Source: Gracilaria caudata
Lineage: Eukaryota; Rhodophyta; Florideophyceae; Gracilariales; Gracilariaceae
Assembly: GCA_030374735.1 (NCBI GenBank)
Contig: JASCIV010000169.1
Location: forward strand, 1 to 35,414
Direction: 5' to 3'
DNA length: 35,414 nucleotides
The notes beneath the pieces were generated by a model. That model made no database searches, was not told the origin of the DNA, and saw nothing but the letters and a program-made list of their open reading frames with translations. Below are positions 18,665 to 28,837 of this stretch, in pieces. Both the position numbers and the translations under genes were made by a program. Numbering within the stretch: the stretch's first letter is position 1; the number at the start of each line of letters is the position of its first letter.

Positions 18665-20019
18665 TCCTCGCCGTTTCATTTAGGCGATGCGCTTCCACGT
18701 CAACGGTCAAATATGCCCTCCTGTCGAGCACTTTCGTTCAATGCTATCAGTTCAGGTGTGGTGTTGCCAATTCGCCCAATGCGTGAATGATGTGGACAAC
18801 GCTCGCAGCTCCTGTCAGGACGTTTCCAGTGCAGTACATGCCCTCAACATGGCTCAGTTGCTGGGGAGCATATCCCCAACGTGACCACCTGAGGCAGTCC
18901 AAATTTGTACTGCGGCCTACAAATCAACGTTGCTATAGAATGGAACAAACATTATACCTCGGTTGAATCGAGCTTGCCCACTGTCTACGAGGGATCAGTT
19001 GCTGAAAACGGAGAAATCATCAGCTTCTGAGCGACGAACCCAACGCCAGTTTCATACTGGCTGAAATCAAGAAACAGAGTGCTGTACTTCAGACTAGCCA
19101 TCCCCGCTCCAGCGTGAACATGCAAAGATACTTGAATTGGACGTGTTTTATTCTCAAACAAGGACGGCAATAATCGAGCGCTCAAAGTGCTGTACTTCGT
19201 CCGTTAACACTCATTACATGCGGCGGTTACATCGAGAGTCAAGGAAGTACGAAGGGTATATCACTGGGGCCGTAATCAGGACGCATTGTTGCGAAAGAAC
19301 CTCTTCCAAAACGGTGTCGAGATAGAAACGGTGACCCACCAAATTGGTACCAACAGCTGTCGCTGTTTGGTTGTGGCGTGCTCCTACCCGTCATGTCACA
19401 ACTACTCTGCAACCCGTGGATATGTACGAAGGGTAGAACGCTACCTTCGTATCAGGTTGATCATAACATCCATTACGACTGTAGAAGGCATGCGCACGGT
19501 ACCTGTACCGTCGTACAGTATTGCCGACGCAGAAGGCGACATTGGCCCGAAATGGAACCTAATAAGCGTACATTCTTCCATTTATATAGATACCTTCGTG
19601 TATGCATATAATCTCCATTTCCCACAACGAGAGACGCAGGAAGAAAAAAACATTCGGCACTGGGGATTCCAGACCGATCCCTCATGTCAGTACTAGCCCA
19701 GCTCAAAGTGACTTAGCTTCGTAGTTCGGGATGGGATGCGGCGTATGTCAACTTGATATGGCCGAATGTGCTCATCTGGACAGTGGGCCACAGAATTTAA
19801 TGCATTGGAAAGACTGTATGTAAGCAGCATGTTCTCACTCTTGGACAGAAGTTTACACAGCTTGATCTCTCTTGCTTGGAAAGCCAACAACGTTTCCGGC
19901 CACTTCTGCACAGTTTCACCAACAGAAAGCCATCCACTCTCGCAAAGAAGGATGGGAATGGCGATGCAGAGCGGACCCCGTACTCCAGACCTATAATTTG
20001 CGTGATTGCGTACACGTAG
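18665..20019. other. Region without a resolved gene
   Basis: Open frames here (for example minus 18985-19185, plus 19286-19696, plus 19758-19820 from an ATG, minus 19693-19911) have natural-looking composition but no family match. Possible donors (GTATGTAAG at 19817) do not pair in phase with the acceptors I tried. The region also carries the palindromic repeats noted separately. Confidence 0.4.
19425..19511. repeat. Two GTAC-rich inverted repeats
   Basis: TACGAAGGGTAG (19425-19436) and CTACCTTCGTA (19441-19451) form a hairpin with one bulge. ACGGTAC (19496-19502) and GTACCGT (19505-19511) form a second. A related sequence lies at 32153-32185. The shared core reads ACGGTACC, one variable base, GTACC, one variable base, then TCGTA. 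Confidence 0.5.
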
Positions 20020-20358
20020 TCCAACGGAGTTTTCGATTCTTTAGTTAGTAGGCAGAAGATTGGCCGAGGCCGGTATCTATCTGCAGATGAGAACGTAGAG
20101 CATTGGATTGATGTATATCTTGTTGAAAATCACCGTCTTCCTTTGCTCACGATTCTGGGATGGAAAAGTATCGATCACTGCAAAGGCAACACCTCTTGCT
20201 CTCCCCGCGACAAGTGCTGGTGCTTGTGCACCAGCTATGCACATCAACGTTCAAAAATCTTCTCTTCTGACTATTTTCAACTACTGGAAGACATCATGCC
20301 CAGCCCCATTGTCAAATTTTCGCCCCGCTTTGAAGAGTATGGTCTGTGTGTGGCGTAA
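20020..20358 (+). CDS. Uncharacterised 3' coding exon (tentative)
   Basis: A frame open for 112 codons, ending TAA 20358, with protein-like composition and several Trp and Cys residues: GRGRYLSADENVEHWIDVY, LLTILGWKSIDHC, then a Cys-rich stretch and FSPRFEEYGLCVA. It begins after a TAG at 20017, so an upstream exon or frameshift is expected. A neighbouring frame (about 19866-20046, with EGWEWRCRADPVLQTYNL) could feed it through a 43-nt GTTAGT...CTGCAG intron, shorter than the others here. The end overlaps the GT92 coding region on the other strand by about 80 bases. No family recognised. Confidence 0.3.
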   Translation, partial: SNGVFDSLVSRQKIGRGRYLSADENVEHWIDVYLVENHRLPLLTILGWKSIDHCKGNTSCSPRDKCWCLCTSYAHQRSKIFSSDYFQLLEDIMPSPIVKFSPRFEEYGLCVA

Positions 20359-21503
20359 ATGTTCAAATGAGTCAAACTAAACGAGTTGTAGGTGACACAA
20401 CGATGAATTTCGTAAAGAGGGCAATTCTTCGGCAGCACAATAGCCTTTTCCAGTCGTTTCTTTCGCGACCTCGGACATCTTGTTGTTGTTTTCCCAAAGA
20501 CGTCGCTTACTCGTGTGTTAACTTCAACTGTTGTGTTGCAGAAATTCCTGTTAAAGATGATATCGTCCTTCTTATCCGCAAGCTCCTGGTACAGAGATCT
20601 ATAGAAGTTCCGATTCAAGTAGTTAAGATACTCATCATCGTCAATCATAAGCACCATATCAGTGTTTCGGTTACGATACATACAGTCATTGGTTTGTATC
20701 TTTTGCAAGTCTCGAGGATAGTTGCGATAATTGTGTTGAATCAACTCCTGATATACCTCCTGGGACACTCTGGGATCTCTTAGTGAACTTAGATACCATG
20801 GTACCACTCTGAATTTCTTATGTTGTGCACGCAACGGTTGCAGTGTTTGGTAACTCCCTGGTTCAGTGCTGTAGATGAACATGCGGTCCGCAAAGCCGAT
20901 GTAGTGGTCTAAAAAAGGTTTGAGAACAGACATGTTTCGCATAGTGTAAACACATAAGTTGAGCTCATCCCCCGGCTTCTGAACATATTTTGGGCACTCC
21001 ATGTGATATAAACAACCGCTAAGAGAGTAGCTAAAAACCTGCTCTCTGTTCGGTAGCAGTTGTTCGGACTTGACAGCCACGTTGATTGCAAAAGTTTTCT
21101 TTCCGCTGTGAATCTTTGCCTTTCGTAGTCGATGTCCGTTCAAGAAAAAGCGCAGTTTACCAACAACAAAAGGGTTGAGATGCATGCCGAGTACGCTCAA
21201 AAATTGGTCGTTATGGATGTAGCACAAGTACGGAATGAAATCGTTCTCCGATGTCATCGTGTTTATCCTGTGCAGTCGTTGACGCTGGCACTCTTCGTTC
21301 TCTGCTTCGATATCACGAGGGCGAAACATGCTGCTGTGAGTTACCTCGATTACTTCGTAGCTTGTTCTGAAATGGCTGCCTGCCCAGGTTGCAACGACTA
21401 TGAGAGCGGAAGTGAGAATGAGACTCCAAAACATAACCAGTGTCCTTTCAACCCATACCTTCTGTGATGCAGTTTGTTCATCGTGGAGCGGTATGTTACG
21501 CAT
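20277..21503 (-). CDS. GT92 (DUF23) family glycosyltransferase
   Basis: A type II membrane protein: short cytosolic N-terminus, one membrane helix at about 21-41, then a lumenal catalytic domain. The GT92 core is visible in NLCVYTMRNMSVLKPFLDHY, FADRMFIYS, the Q/C-rich QKIQTNDCMYRNRN, and the metal-binding MIDDDEYL with D288-D290 and E291, then a His motif (YEIHRC) near the end. Plant and animal members add galactose to cell-wall or N-glycan acceptors in the Golgi; the acceptor here is unknown. Start ATG 21503 was chosen as the first ATG in the frame; 408 residues. The last 26 or so residues overlap an antisense frame and may not be conserved. Confidence 0.8.
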   Translation of the reverse strand: MRNIPLHDEQTASQKVWVERTLVMFWSLILTSALIVVATWAGSHFRTSYEVIEVTHSSMFRPRDIEAENEECQRQRLHRINTMTSENDFIPYLCYIHNDQFLSVLGMHLNPFVVGKLRFFLNGHRLRKAKIHSGKKTFAINVAVKSEQLLPNREQVFSYSLSGCLYHMECPKYVQKPGDELNLCVYTMRNMSVLKPFLDHYIGFADRMFIYSTEPGSYQTLQPLRAQHKKFRVVPWYLSSLRDPRVSQEVYQELIQHNYRNYPRDLQKIQTNDCMYRNRNTDMVLMIDDDEYLNYLNRNFYRSLYQELADKKDDIIFNRNFCNTTVEVNTRVSDVFGKTTTRCPRSRKKRLEKAIVLPKNCPLYEIHRCVTYNSFSLTHLNIYATHRPYSSKRGENLTMGLGMMSSSS

Positions 21504-21531
21504 TTTGGTAGACAAGATGTATAAAGCTTCC

Positions 21532-22366
21532 TCACTTCTTTTTGTGGAAATTGGAGGCACGGGTACTGCGAGGATACGTCATCTTCTGAACGTTCTTTGG
21601 CAAAGTGTTTCGTCTCGCTTGAACGGATGAACATATGGCATCTGGCTGCGCCACGCTTTGGACTGCGAGCACGAGCCATGCTCCGGTGCTTGTTTGGGCC
21701 AAGGCGACAACTGCAATAGTTGGGGGAACCAAAGCTGGGGTGCCTGCTTCCTCGTCTAAGTTAACTGGGCTACAGCTGGCGTTGGGAGCTACTTGATCGA
21801 GTGAGTACTGTGCTAGGGCCAACAAACCGATAAAGTGTGAAAAGAAAACCCTGTCCGACCCATACGATGCGTATGATTGAAAGCCACTGGAATTAGGTAG
21901 TGTTCTTCCTTTCCCTCTATGTTGGGTCAGAATAAGAAACCGGGAAGCCATTAAGGCCCGAGTACAGGTGCGTCATCACCAAGCCTACGAGCAACAACCG
22001 CGGCACAGATGGCAACCGGAAGAGCTGATCTTGTTCGATTGGCTCTCTATTTGTCAAGATCGTAGACGACACAGCACCAAATTGAACAAAAGCCCACCAT
22101 GTAGTGGGACGTTTCATCAAGTGGGCGAGGAAGATGTTGGCCTTTTTAGTGAGAGAACTTTTCTTTGTTAGGCGAAGTTCTGTGCTGCGTGTCGCTGGGA
22201 CGTAGCACACCCATAAATGAGAGAGAGAGAGAGATATTGGCGGGCAATCCGAACCTGTCTTTAATTCTCTCGACGACAAAGAGAAAATGTGTTGTAGATT
22301 CAGAAGTTGGAGTTGCGACTCAGGAAGTTGAAGATATGCATAGCTCCAGCATGGTACGGAATGCAT
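21532..22366 (-). CDS. Uncharacterised minus-strand coding region (tentative)
   Basis: Two overlapping frames look protein-like. One (ATG 21951 to 21532) has 139 codons with a hydrophobic stretch PTIAVVALAQTSTGAWLVLA and a basic end. The other (22366-21917) contains KANIFLAHLMKRPTTWWAF and RLLLVGLVMTHLYSGLNGF. They could be exons of one membrane protein, but I found no donor and acceptor that keep phase. No family recognised. The region is just 5' of the GT92 gene on the same strand. Confidence 0.25.
22219..22234. repeat. (GA)8 microsatellite
   Basis: Eight perfect GA units. Confidence 0.9.
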
Positions 22367-23346
22367 TTATGAAAGCGCATCTGTAATGAAGAATGCGAAT
22401 GTTTGTCTGGTAGTCTTGAAACAAGCGGAAGATTCTGTGATTTCATTTCGATGGTGCGCTTTATTTGAACTTAGTAGATGGTCAATATATGCGCGGGTGT
22501 GGAAGGCAATGCTTCGAAGCAGCTGGTTATCTCGAGACTGTGGGTGAGATGATAGATATACAAGCGAAAAAGTATCCCGGCAGGCAAGCATAAGATATAC
22601 AGTTACGACAACAAGCGCGTATGGTATGACAACAAGCTGAAAGTGGAGCGTCGAGCGTTATCTGGGAATTTTTAAAGACGCAAGATGGCGTTTAGACGCA
22701 AACCAAATATAGAAAGATATACAAGCATGTGCTGGCGATTGCGTTTTGGTCTGTTAAGTTGTCTCGGATGATGCAACACAATGACGAAGCTGTTTCCCGC
22801 TGAAAGTTTCATCAAGATATTGTACGAACATATCCGGGAATACGTCTGACAGCGGAACGAAGCAAATAAAAAGGTTTGTGTGCATCCAATCCGAGGAAAG
22901 AGTGATGAGATGATGAGGTCTCTCTCGAGATGAAATTGAGAGCTGTGATGGTGCCGTAGTTTACATTAATGACGGAACGAGTGGTTCTGGGCCGAAAGCT
23001 TTATGAGACGGGCGAATCCAGCAACGTTCTTCCAGAACAGTCTCGAGAAGATTAGCGTGACAGCTTTTCGGGGATGTAGCTTTTCAGCTGATCTGGCACA
23101 GAACGCAGAGAATGTGAGGTTGGTAGTTCAAAGGTGCGTTTAAGCCGTAACGAGTTGTACGCGAGGGTTTGAGCTGGCTGGCGCAATTGTTGGCGGCTCG
23201 CGATGCGGTCACAGGGAGAGTGACGTTTACCATACGGGCGGTGATGATGTACGCACACACGACTGTGGGGGAGCGTAAGATACTGTAGTGGTGGTGTGCC
23301 TGGCGCATATCGTTGGAGCTATTAAAAAGCTGCTCATCAAAGCACC
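22367..23346. other. Region without a supported gene
   Basis: Nearly 1 kb with only short frames (for example minus 22591-22367 and minus 23353-23084) that resemble nothing known. No RNA gene seen. Confidence 0.4.
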
Positions 23347-23362
23347 CGCGCATTAATGCGCG
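23347..23362. repeat. Perfect 16-bp palindrome
   Basis: CGCGCATTAATGCGCG is self-complementary over its whole length. It contains an ATG on each strand. It could be a dimeric transcription-factor site; nothing else supports that. Confidence 0.6.
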
Positions 23363-23407
23363 CCGTCCGACTGCGAGTTGGGGGAATATAGACTGCGAGA
23401 ATACACT

Positions 23408-24330
23408 TTAAGAGATATTGGTATCGTACGACGGCACATGTTGGTGGGTGACAAGCACGCGCGCGGTGTCTCGTGCAGCACGAACAGCATCATGCAGCGC
23501 GAGACACGCACAATCGATGGTACACACGGCAACGGTGGCGCCATGACACGGCGGCAGAGAACGCACGTGCAAATCGCGAGACCACGCACCACGGCAAGAA
23601 GCAAAAAAAGTGGAAGCTCGCACAAGAACGATGGGACACAGCTGACCAACTCTCAACGTGGGCCTCGCTCGTACAAGCGCGCGCATATGTGCGTAAGCAA
23701 GCAGCCACGTAACCTTAACGAAGGGAGAAAAAAAAAACATGAGCAAAGCTGTGCTCACCTCCTTCGAGCATGCGCGGCCGGCATTGCACGCGCACTGGCG
23801 CACACACAAACTGCGTCAGCAAGCGCCATCTGGCGCGTGATGGTCGATGTGATACTGTAGCACGCTCATACAACATGTGCTCGCTGGCGGCGTGGCGGCT
23901 CTCTAGCGCCGCCGCGCCGCGCAATACCGCCTCGCGCATTGCGTTCCACAGTGCCGGCAACTGTGCGAACTGGGACAGCAGCGCAAACGGCATTACATCA
24001 AGGCGTGCACGTTATGTCTACAACAACGGCGGTGCGAGCAGCGCGCACAGCGCGCGCACACGGCACTTTTCTCCGCCACTCATCATGCGCGATGATCGCG
24101 CCCAGCGTCTCTATGCCTGTCGCATCCGCACCAAGTAAGCAGCCCAGAACGGAGCACTCCCCTTCCGCACAACCCACAAACACCGCAACAGCGCGCGCGT
24201 TCGCCGCCGCCGACGCAATAACTTTACGCCCCCCGTTAAGCCGCGCGCGCGTCAGTGACTTGTCGCCCGCCTGTCGAGCACGCAGTCGCGCAGCCTCAAC
24301 AACGCGCCACGTGAAATGTAAACAAAGCAT
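23408..24330 (-). CDS. Uncharacterised minus-strand gene, exon structure unresolved
   Basis: Three successive minus-strand frames look coding. The first begins at ATG 24330 and runs to 23998, with a GRKVIASAAANARAVAVF core and VFVGCAEGECSVLGCLLGAD. The second covers 23993-23756 (LPALWNAMREAVLRGAAALE) and ends at a good donor, GAAGGAG|GTGAGC. The third (about 23715-23408) follows a T-rich tract and ends VLVTHQHVPSYDTNIS. Joining the first and second needs a short intron or a frameshift. No family recognised. High GC lengthens chance frames, so confidence is limited. Divergent from the gene at 24893. Confidence 0.35.
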
Positions 24331-24892
24331 TGCGCAGCAAGTGGCGATCTTTTACGCGGCACGCGCCGCGCACGCGCCATGCGCCGTGGGCGCCTTTGTC
24401 AGTCGCGCATGGCGCGTTGTGTGCGGAACGCTCGAGCGCGCTTCCATCTGCAGCACGCAGCCCGCCGCAGCCCGCCTGTTCGCGAGCCACACCACCCGCC
24501 GCCAAAAAATCCGCCTCCGCTCCGCGCGCTGAAGCGCGCCGTCCCCCTGCGCCACCCGCCGCTTACCTTAAAAAAAAAATACTCTCAGGCCTTCTTCTCG
24601 AGACTTCTGCTGCCACTCTCCACCACACCCCTCCCCCACACCAGTTCTGCGCTTCCGCGCCAGGCCCACTTTCCAAGTCATCTCCGTAATCAAAACGCAT
24701 CATCCAAACGTCGCCGCCGCGCGCACTCGCAACTCGTACGCCTCGTCGCAATCTTGTCGTCGCCCGTCCTCTCCCTTCCACTCCCATTCTACGTAAAACC
24801 GACCGTTCGCAACCGCCACGCCTATCCAACAGTCGTCACCGGTCTCTCTACCTTCACGGTTCCACGTACGACTTCCGAGCCGCTGCCCAACT
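24331..24892. promoter_or_regulatory. 5' region upstream of the orphan gene at 24893
   Basis: About 560 GC-rich bases with an A-tract near 24570-24580. No gene, RNA or defined promoter element was recognised. Confidence 0.35.
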
Positions 24893-26158
24893 ATGGGCGC
24901 CGTTACCATCAGACACCCTCTGCCGAGGATTCCCGCGCTTTCCCCCATACCAACAATCCGCTCCATAACCGGCATCGACGTCTGTCCACCCACACCAACA
25001 ACCCCCAATGCTCTATCGCCTGCCGCAAAAATGGCCGCATCAGACGTGCCCATGGAGAGGCCCGCCTCGCAGTCCTCCGACGACGAGCAACCGCTTCCAC
25101 TAGGCAAGCCTCGAATCTCGTCCGTCACCGATTCCGACTCAACACCATCATCTCCGCGAACATCCGTTCGTCCGGACCGCGTCTCAACTCCCCCGATGCG
25201 TCGCAAGCATCCAGATGTGCCCGTGGTACCGCCCGGTCCGGCTCAGAGCTCCGATGATGAGGACGACGATGCTGCCAGTACGTACAGTCACGCCTCGGTT
25301 CTCAATCTAGACGATCTGGATGAAGATCATATGCTCGCATTTCGTGTGCCACACCCTGCACACCGCCTGTCTCGTTCACGCCACGCAAAGAACACTCGCC
25401 GTGCTGTGGTGCTTGCACGAAACGAGTACCAACCTCACAACCAACTGGGACCGTTGTTTGAACGTGCGGTGAACGCGCTGACAGACGCAGTAGATGCGGA
25501 TGCGTTTTCGGCCACAGCCGCTGTGGCATCGTTCCGTGCCTTCTCGCCGCTGTATACCAGCACGGAACGCACGGTGGTGTCACATTTGTTCCGCAACGTC
25601 TCATCGCAACTGCGTCGTGAAGCGCCCACACCGTGGCGTTCACCTCTTTCTCGTGAACCGGCGCAGTTTGTGCATCCACCCGGAGTGGACGAGGCGCTTC
25701 TACGTGGTGTGATTTACGGTGCTCACATCCTGCCCGCGGCCGGTCCAGAGACGATTCTGATTCGGCTGGCAGGCGCGTACCACCGTGAACAACTTCGTAA
25801 ACGTTGTTCCAAATCACACCGCGTGATGGTTCCTCTGTCGTTTGCAATGACGCTGACGGCGTTGCTTGCAGCGCTGTCTCGGCTGGAATGTTCTCCGGCT
25901 TTCCGCAGACTGCGCAGTCGCGCGGCAACAAATCGCGCGGCGGAACCGCACGCGGTGGTGGTAGTGAAGGCGAACTATGACGGAGCTAAGCTTTCGTTTG
26001 ACGTTTCGCTGCACGGGGAGGCACCTTGCACGGTGCTGTTCCGGCGACCTAAGCTACTGCCGTCGAGAAAGGTGACGGACTTCGACGCGATCGTGAGCGA
26101 GATCCGGGGGGTGATCACCGAGTTCGGCGATCATGTGAGCGCCGGGGAGACGTGTTGA
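24893..26158 (+). CDS. Orphan protein with acidic disordered N-terminus
   Basis: I do not recognise this 421-residue protein. Start ATG 24893; a second in-frame ATG at 25031 (MAASDVPMERP) is also possible. The first 150 or so residues are Pro/Ser-rich with acidic clusters (SSDDEQ, SSDDEDDDAAS, NLDDLDEDH), typical of a disordered, casein-kinase-type phosphorylated region. From about 165 the sequence becomes globular: a helical part (LFERAVNALTDAVDADAF), a hydrophobic helix (PLSFAMTLTALLAALSRL), and a strand-rich end (HAVVVVKANYDGAKLSFDVSL). No membrane signal sequence. Ends TGA, 406 bases tail-to-tail from the next gene. Function unknown. Confidence 0.75.
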   Translation: MGAVTIRHPLPRIPALSPIPTIRSITGIDVCPPTPTTPNALSPAAKMAASDVPMERPASQSSDDEQPLPLGKPRISSVTDSDSTPSSPRTSVRPDRVSTPPMRRKHPDVPVVPPGPAQSSDDEDDDAASTYSHASVLNLDDLDEDHMLAFRVPHPAHRLSRSRHAKNTRRAVVLARNEYQPHNQLGPLFERAVNALTDAVDADAFSATAAVASFRAFSPLYTSTERTVVSHLFRNVSSQLRREAPTPWRSPLSREPAQFVHPPGVDEALLRGVIYGAHILPAAGPETILIRLAGAYHREQLRKRCSKSHRVMVPLSFAMTLTALLAALSRLECSPAFRRLRSRAATNRAAEPHAVVVVKANYDGAKLSFDVSLHGEAPCTVLFRRPKLLPSRKVTDFDAIVSEIRGVITEFGDHVSAGETC

Positions 26159-26564
26159 GCAGGGGCACAGGAAGGGTAGCTGGGAAGGGGGCGGGCCATG
26201 GCCCTTGGGCGGGGGAGCCCTGTGGGCTGTGGCGCTCGTCGTTCGAAGACTCGCCGGGGAGACGTCTCGAATGTGGGAGCAACGCGCACGCGCCGCAACG
26301 TGTGGTTTTCGTTTGCTTGCTTGTTTTTTTGTTATTTGCTTGATGGCGCTTTCGTTCGGCGCGCGTGACGCCAAGCGCAAGCTTACAGCGTCGGTGCCAG
26401 TAAAATTGTTTGCGTGTCGAGGCCGAAGTCCGTTAGATTTTCGTTTAACATGTTGTTTACCCGCCGCTGTGCTCTCGCGAATGTATGTGAATTGTAGAAA
26501 CTGCATCTGCGAATGTTCGCCATTTACCTTCTGGATACGAGCGATAAGAGCGCTGACCTTTACA
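26159..26564. other. Convergent 3' spacer
   Basis: About 400 bases between two convergent genes. No supported feature other than probable 3' UTRs. Confidence 0.4.
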
Positions 26565-27380
26565 TCAACCCCCATCGCTGCGTGCCTCGCAGCGAGGTGC
26601 CGTGGTCCGGCGCCCTGCACAGAACACTCGTTCAATCACGGCTTCCTCGTCTTCCTGCCTGAAAAGATGTTCAACAAGCGCTGCATGATCCCGATGGTCC
26701 GGATATAGTTTGAACTCGGGTTCTTCAAGCTCACTTTCTCCGTTCTCGCCCACATCCGAGTAGTCTTCCAGAGTGAACACGCCCGACTCACTTACAGCGT
26801 CATCCGCATGACAGTCTTGCCCCTGCGATACCTGTGAGCGCGACTGCCTTCTCTCTTTCTTGACAAGTCGCTGCAAATCTTGTATTATGTCATTGCGTGG
26901 CCTTGCGTTGACTGTCGAGTGTCGTGAACGAACCGATCCATCATTATCATCGCCATCACGCCATATAGGGGAACTTTCCTCTGTCCCACAGCTGGATTGA
27001 TTCTGAGAAGTAGTAGAGTGCCGACTTTGCGTACATCCGTCTACAGAGCAGCCATATGAGTTGTGCTGTTGAGACCTCACTATCACATCTCTTGCCGTTA
27101 GGTGACAACGAGCCTTTTGCGATTCACGTTCAAGCCATTTCTCGTTCGCTGATCGCAACGCGTAGAGAGCTGCAACGGCTGGCGGTACGAGCGTTTGTGC
27201 GTCATCCGAACGTGGAGCCATGCCGCACGGTTTCCCAGAGCATGGTTGCATGTTTGGATACATCAGGTTGTACACCGGACCAACAGTAGCGTTGACGTGG
27301 TTCATTCCGCCGCAGTGGTTGCGATGGAGAGGCGTCTTCGGTTGCACAGAGTGGGCGGATGGAAGAGCGGTTCGAAACAT
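26565..27380 (-). CDS. Orphan hydrophilic protein
   Basis: A 271-residue protein I do not recognise. ATG 27380 was chosen because the longer frame upstream has no other plausible ATG and a TATTTAAA-like element lies about 15 bases before this one. The N-terminal part has scattered Cys, His and Met (NMQPCSGKPCGM). The middle is Ser/Arg-rich with a coiled-coil-like LQRLVKKERRQSRSQVSQ. The end is acidic (TLEDYSDVGENGESELEEPE) before a short basic tail. The pattern fits a nuclear or regulatory protein, but this is only composition. Confidence 0.6.
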   Translation of the reverse strand: MFRTALPSAHSVQPKTPLHRNHCGGMNHVNATVGPVYNLMYPNMQPCSGKPCGMAPRSDDAQTLVPPAVAALYALRSANEKWLERESQKARCHLTARDVIVRSQQHNSYGCSVDGCTQSRHSTTSQNQSSCGTEESSPIWRDGDDNDGSVRSRHSTVNARPRNDIIQDLQRLVKKERRQSRSQVSQGQDCHADDAVSESGVFTLEDYSDVGENGESELEEPEFKLYPDHRDHAALVEHLFRQEDEEAVIERVFCAGRRTTAPRCEARSDGG

Positions 27381-27906
27381 TCCTGTACGCTTTAAATAAG
27401 TACGGTGCGCTTGAACCAAAAGACAACAGACAATGAGGGTACACGGTAAGTTATGAACAATGGTTTGGAATGTCGGTGACTGAAAGGAGAGTTGATAATC
27501 ACTATAGATGCAATCGACGCACGCAACGCAAGCGCGTTCAGGGCGCGGACGGCGCTTATAAACGCGGGTCGTGCGTGCATTGTACCGGGCAACCGACAAC
27601 ACACGCACATGATTTACGCGCACTGAGACGGCGAAATCGACGCTGGGGGATGACGAGAGCGAAGTGGCGGGGGCTTCTGCACGAGACAAAAGAAAAACAC
27701 GGCGACACAGAGCTGAGAGTGAGAGATAATTGTAGTCAAATGTACAACGTTGTGACCAACAGCTTCACGCGCCGTGTGGCAATGCAGCGAAAACCTTAGG
27801 TTTCGGTCACCTGCGCCAATCGTAGCGCCCACGCTTTGATCGCTATGTGCCGTCGTGACGTGCAGCCGCCACTTCACCGCCGCCGCGCCCGTCGCATACA
27901 CAATGC

Positions 27907-28312
27907 TCAACACTGCCGGCTGCAATTAACTCTCTGGGGCGCGTACGTAACCGCGCTCCGTGCCGCCGGACTCTTGGGAACATGCATCGTGATGATGAAT
28001 ATAGACACTGCCTCGCGCATTTCGTGTACAGAGGCGCGGGTCAAATTGAACTGTTCAAGCACGTCGGGCCCAAAACGTTCCAGCGCTGAAGTGGTGAGCC
28101 CTGAAGAGCTATCCCCCGTCACGGCCAGCGGCCATTGCAAAAAGTAGTACCCGACAGTCACGCGGTCCGCCACACATAACGACGGCGGCGGCGATTGCAC
28201 CGATCATCGCCACGATGTAGTTGTTGCGCGTATCGCGCGCTGACTGGTACGGCACATCGTACCTACAGCTCTCGCCGCGCTGACAACCGCGTGGAAACTT
28301 GTGAATGGTCAT
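27907..28312 (-). CDS. Possible small membrane protein (exon structure unresolved)
   Basis: A frame from ATG 28312 (MTIHKFPRGCQRGESCRYD) has a hydrophobic segment NNYIVAMIGAIAAAVVMCG. It then stops at 28109, while an overlapping frame continues to 27907 with LERFGPDVLEQFNLTRASV. An in-phase join exists (donor GTGGCG after ATGT, acceptor CTCTTCAG, 73 nt), but the donor is weak. A third open frame continues to 27614. No family recognised. Confidence 0.3.
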
Positions 28313-28837
28313 GTTGGAATTATCTACCCGACAGCACTGCGACCATGCGACTGCGGACGGCGGCGCGAGTACGGCGGCGCGAGTACGGCGGGCGGGCGGG
28401 GGTGGGGGAAGGTGTGGAGGCGCACGTTTGCTCCGGTTCGTTCAGTGCTATCACGCGACTACGCGATGTTCTACCTTCGTAGCTTTTGGAACTTGAGTTT
28501 GTTCCAGCAAAACGTTGTGACTCCTGACCCTGAACTTGTGAGCCGCGAGCACGCTTTCGTCCTGCCACGCATATAGTGTCCGACCTTGTACGCGCACTAT
28601 CGTTTTGGGCGCGCTGCGTGGCAACGTCGGGTTCAACCGTTACGCCTTCGAAACGATGGTGCAAACTTGCACTATCGTTGCATCGTGAAGTGGTTGGACT
28701 CCAACCGTCGCGCGATTGGCAGAGACTCTCAAGCCGAGAGCCGGCTTGAATTCGACAAGCTGCCTGCGTTTCATTTCCATACAAGGGTACTTGGTGTGAA
28801 GGGAATGGCCTTGGCCATCTCGCGAGTACTTTCGTGA
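28301..28837 (+). pseudogene. Open frame broken by one TAG (tentative)
   Basis: The plus frame from about 28301 to the TGA at 28837 is open for 178 codons except for a TAG at 28574-28576. The second half (LHYRCIVKWLDSNRRAIGR) looks protein-like. It could be a pseudogene, a missed intron or chance. Minus frames over the same bases (28784-28320, 28840-28640) are also open. Confidence 0.2.
28357..28384. repeat. 14-bp tandem duplication
   Basis: ACGGCGGCGCGAGT occurs twice in direct succession, with a third partial copy beginning at 28385. GC-rich slippage product. Confidence 0.9.

Noticed and set aside
19693..20024. Minus-strand frames opposite the tentative plus exon
   Set aside because: They read smoothly in two frames but need an unsupported switch between them; kept only as an alternative to the plus-strand reading.
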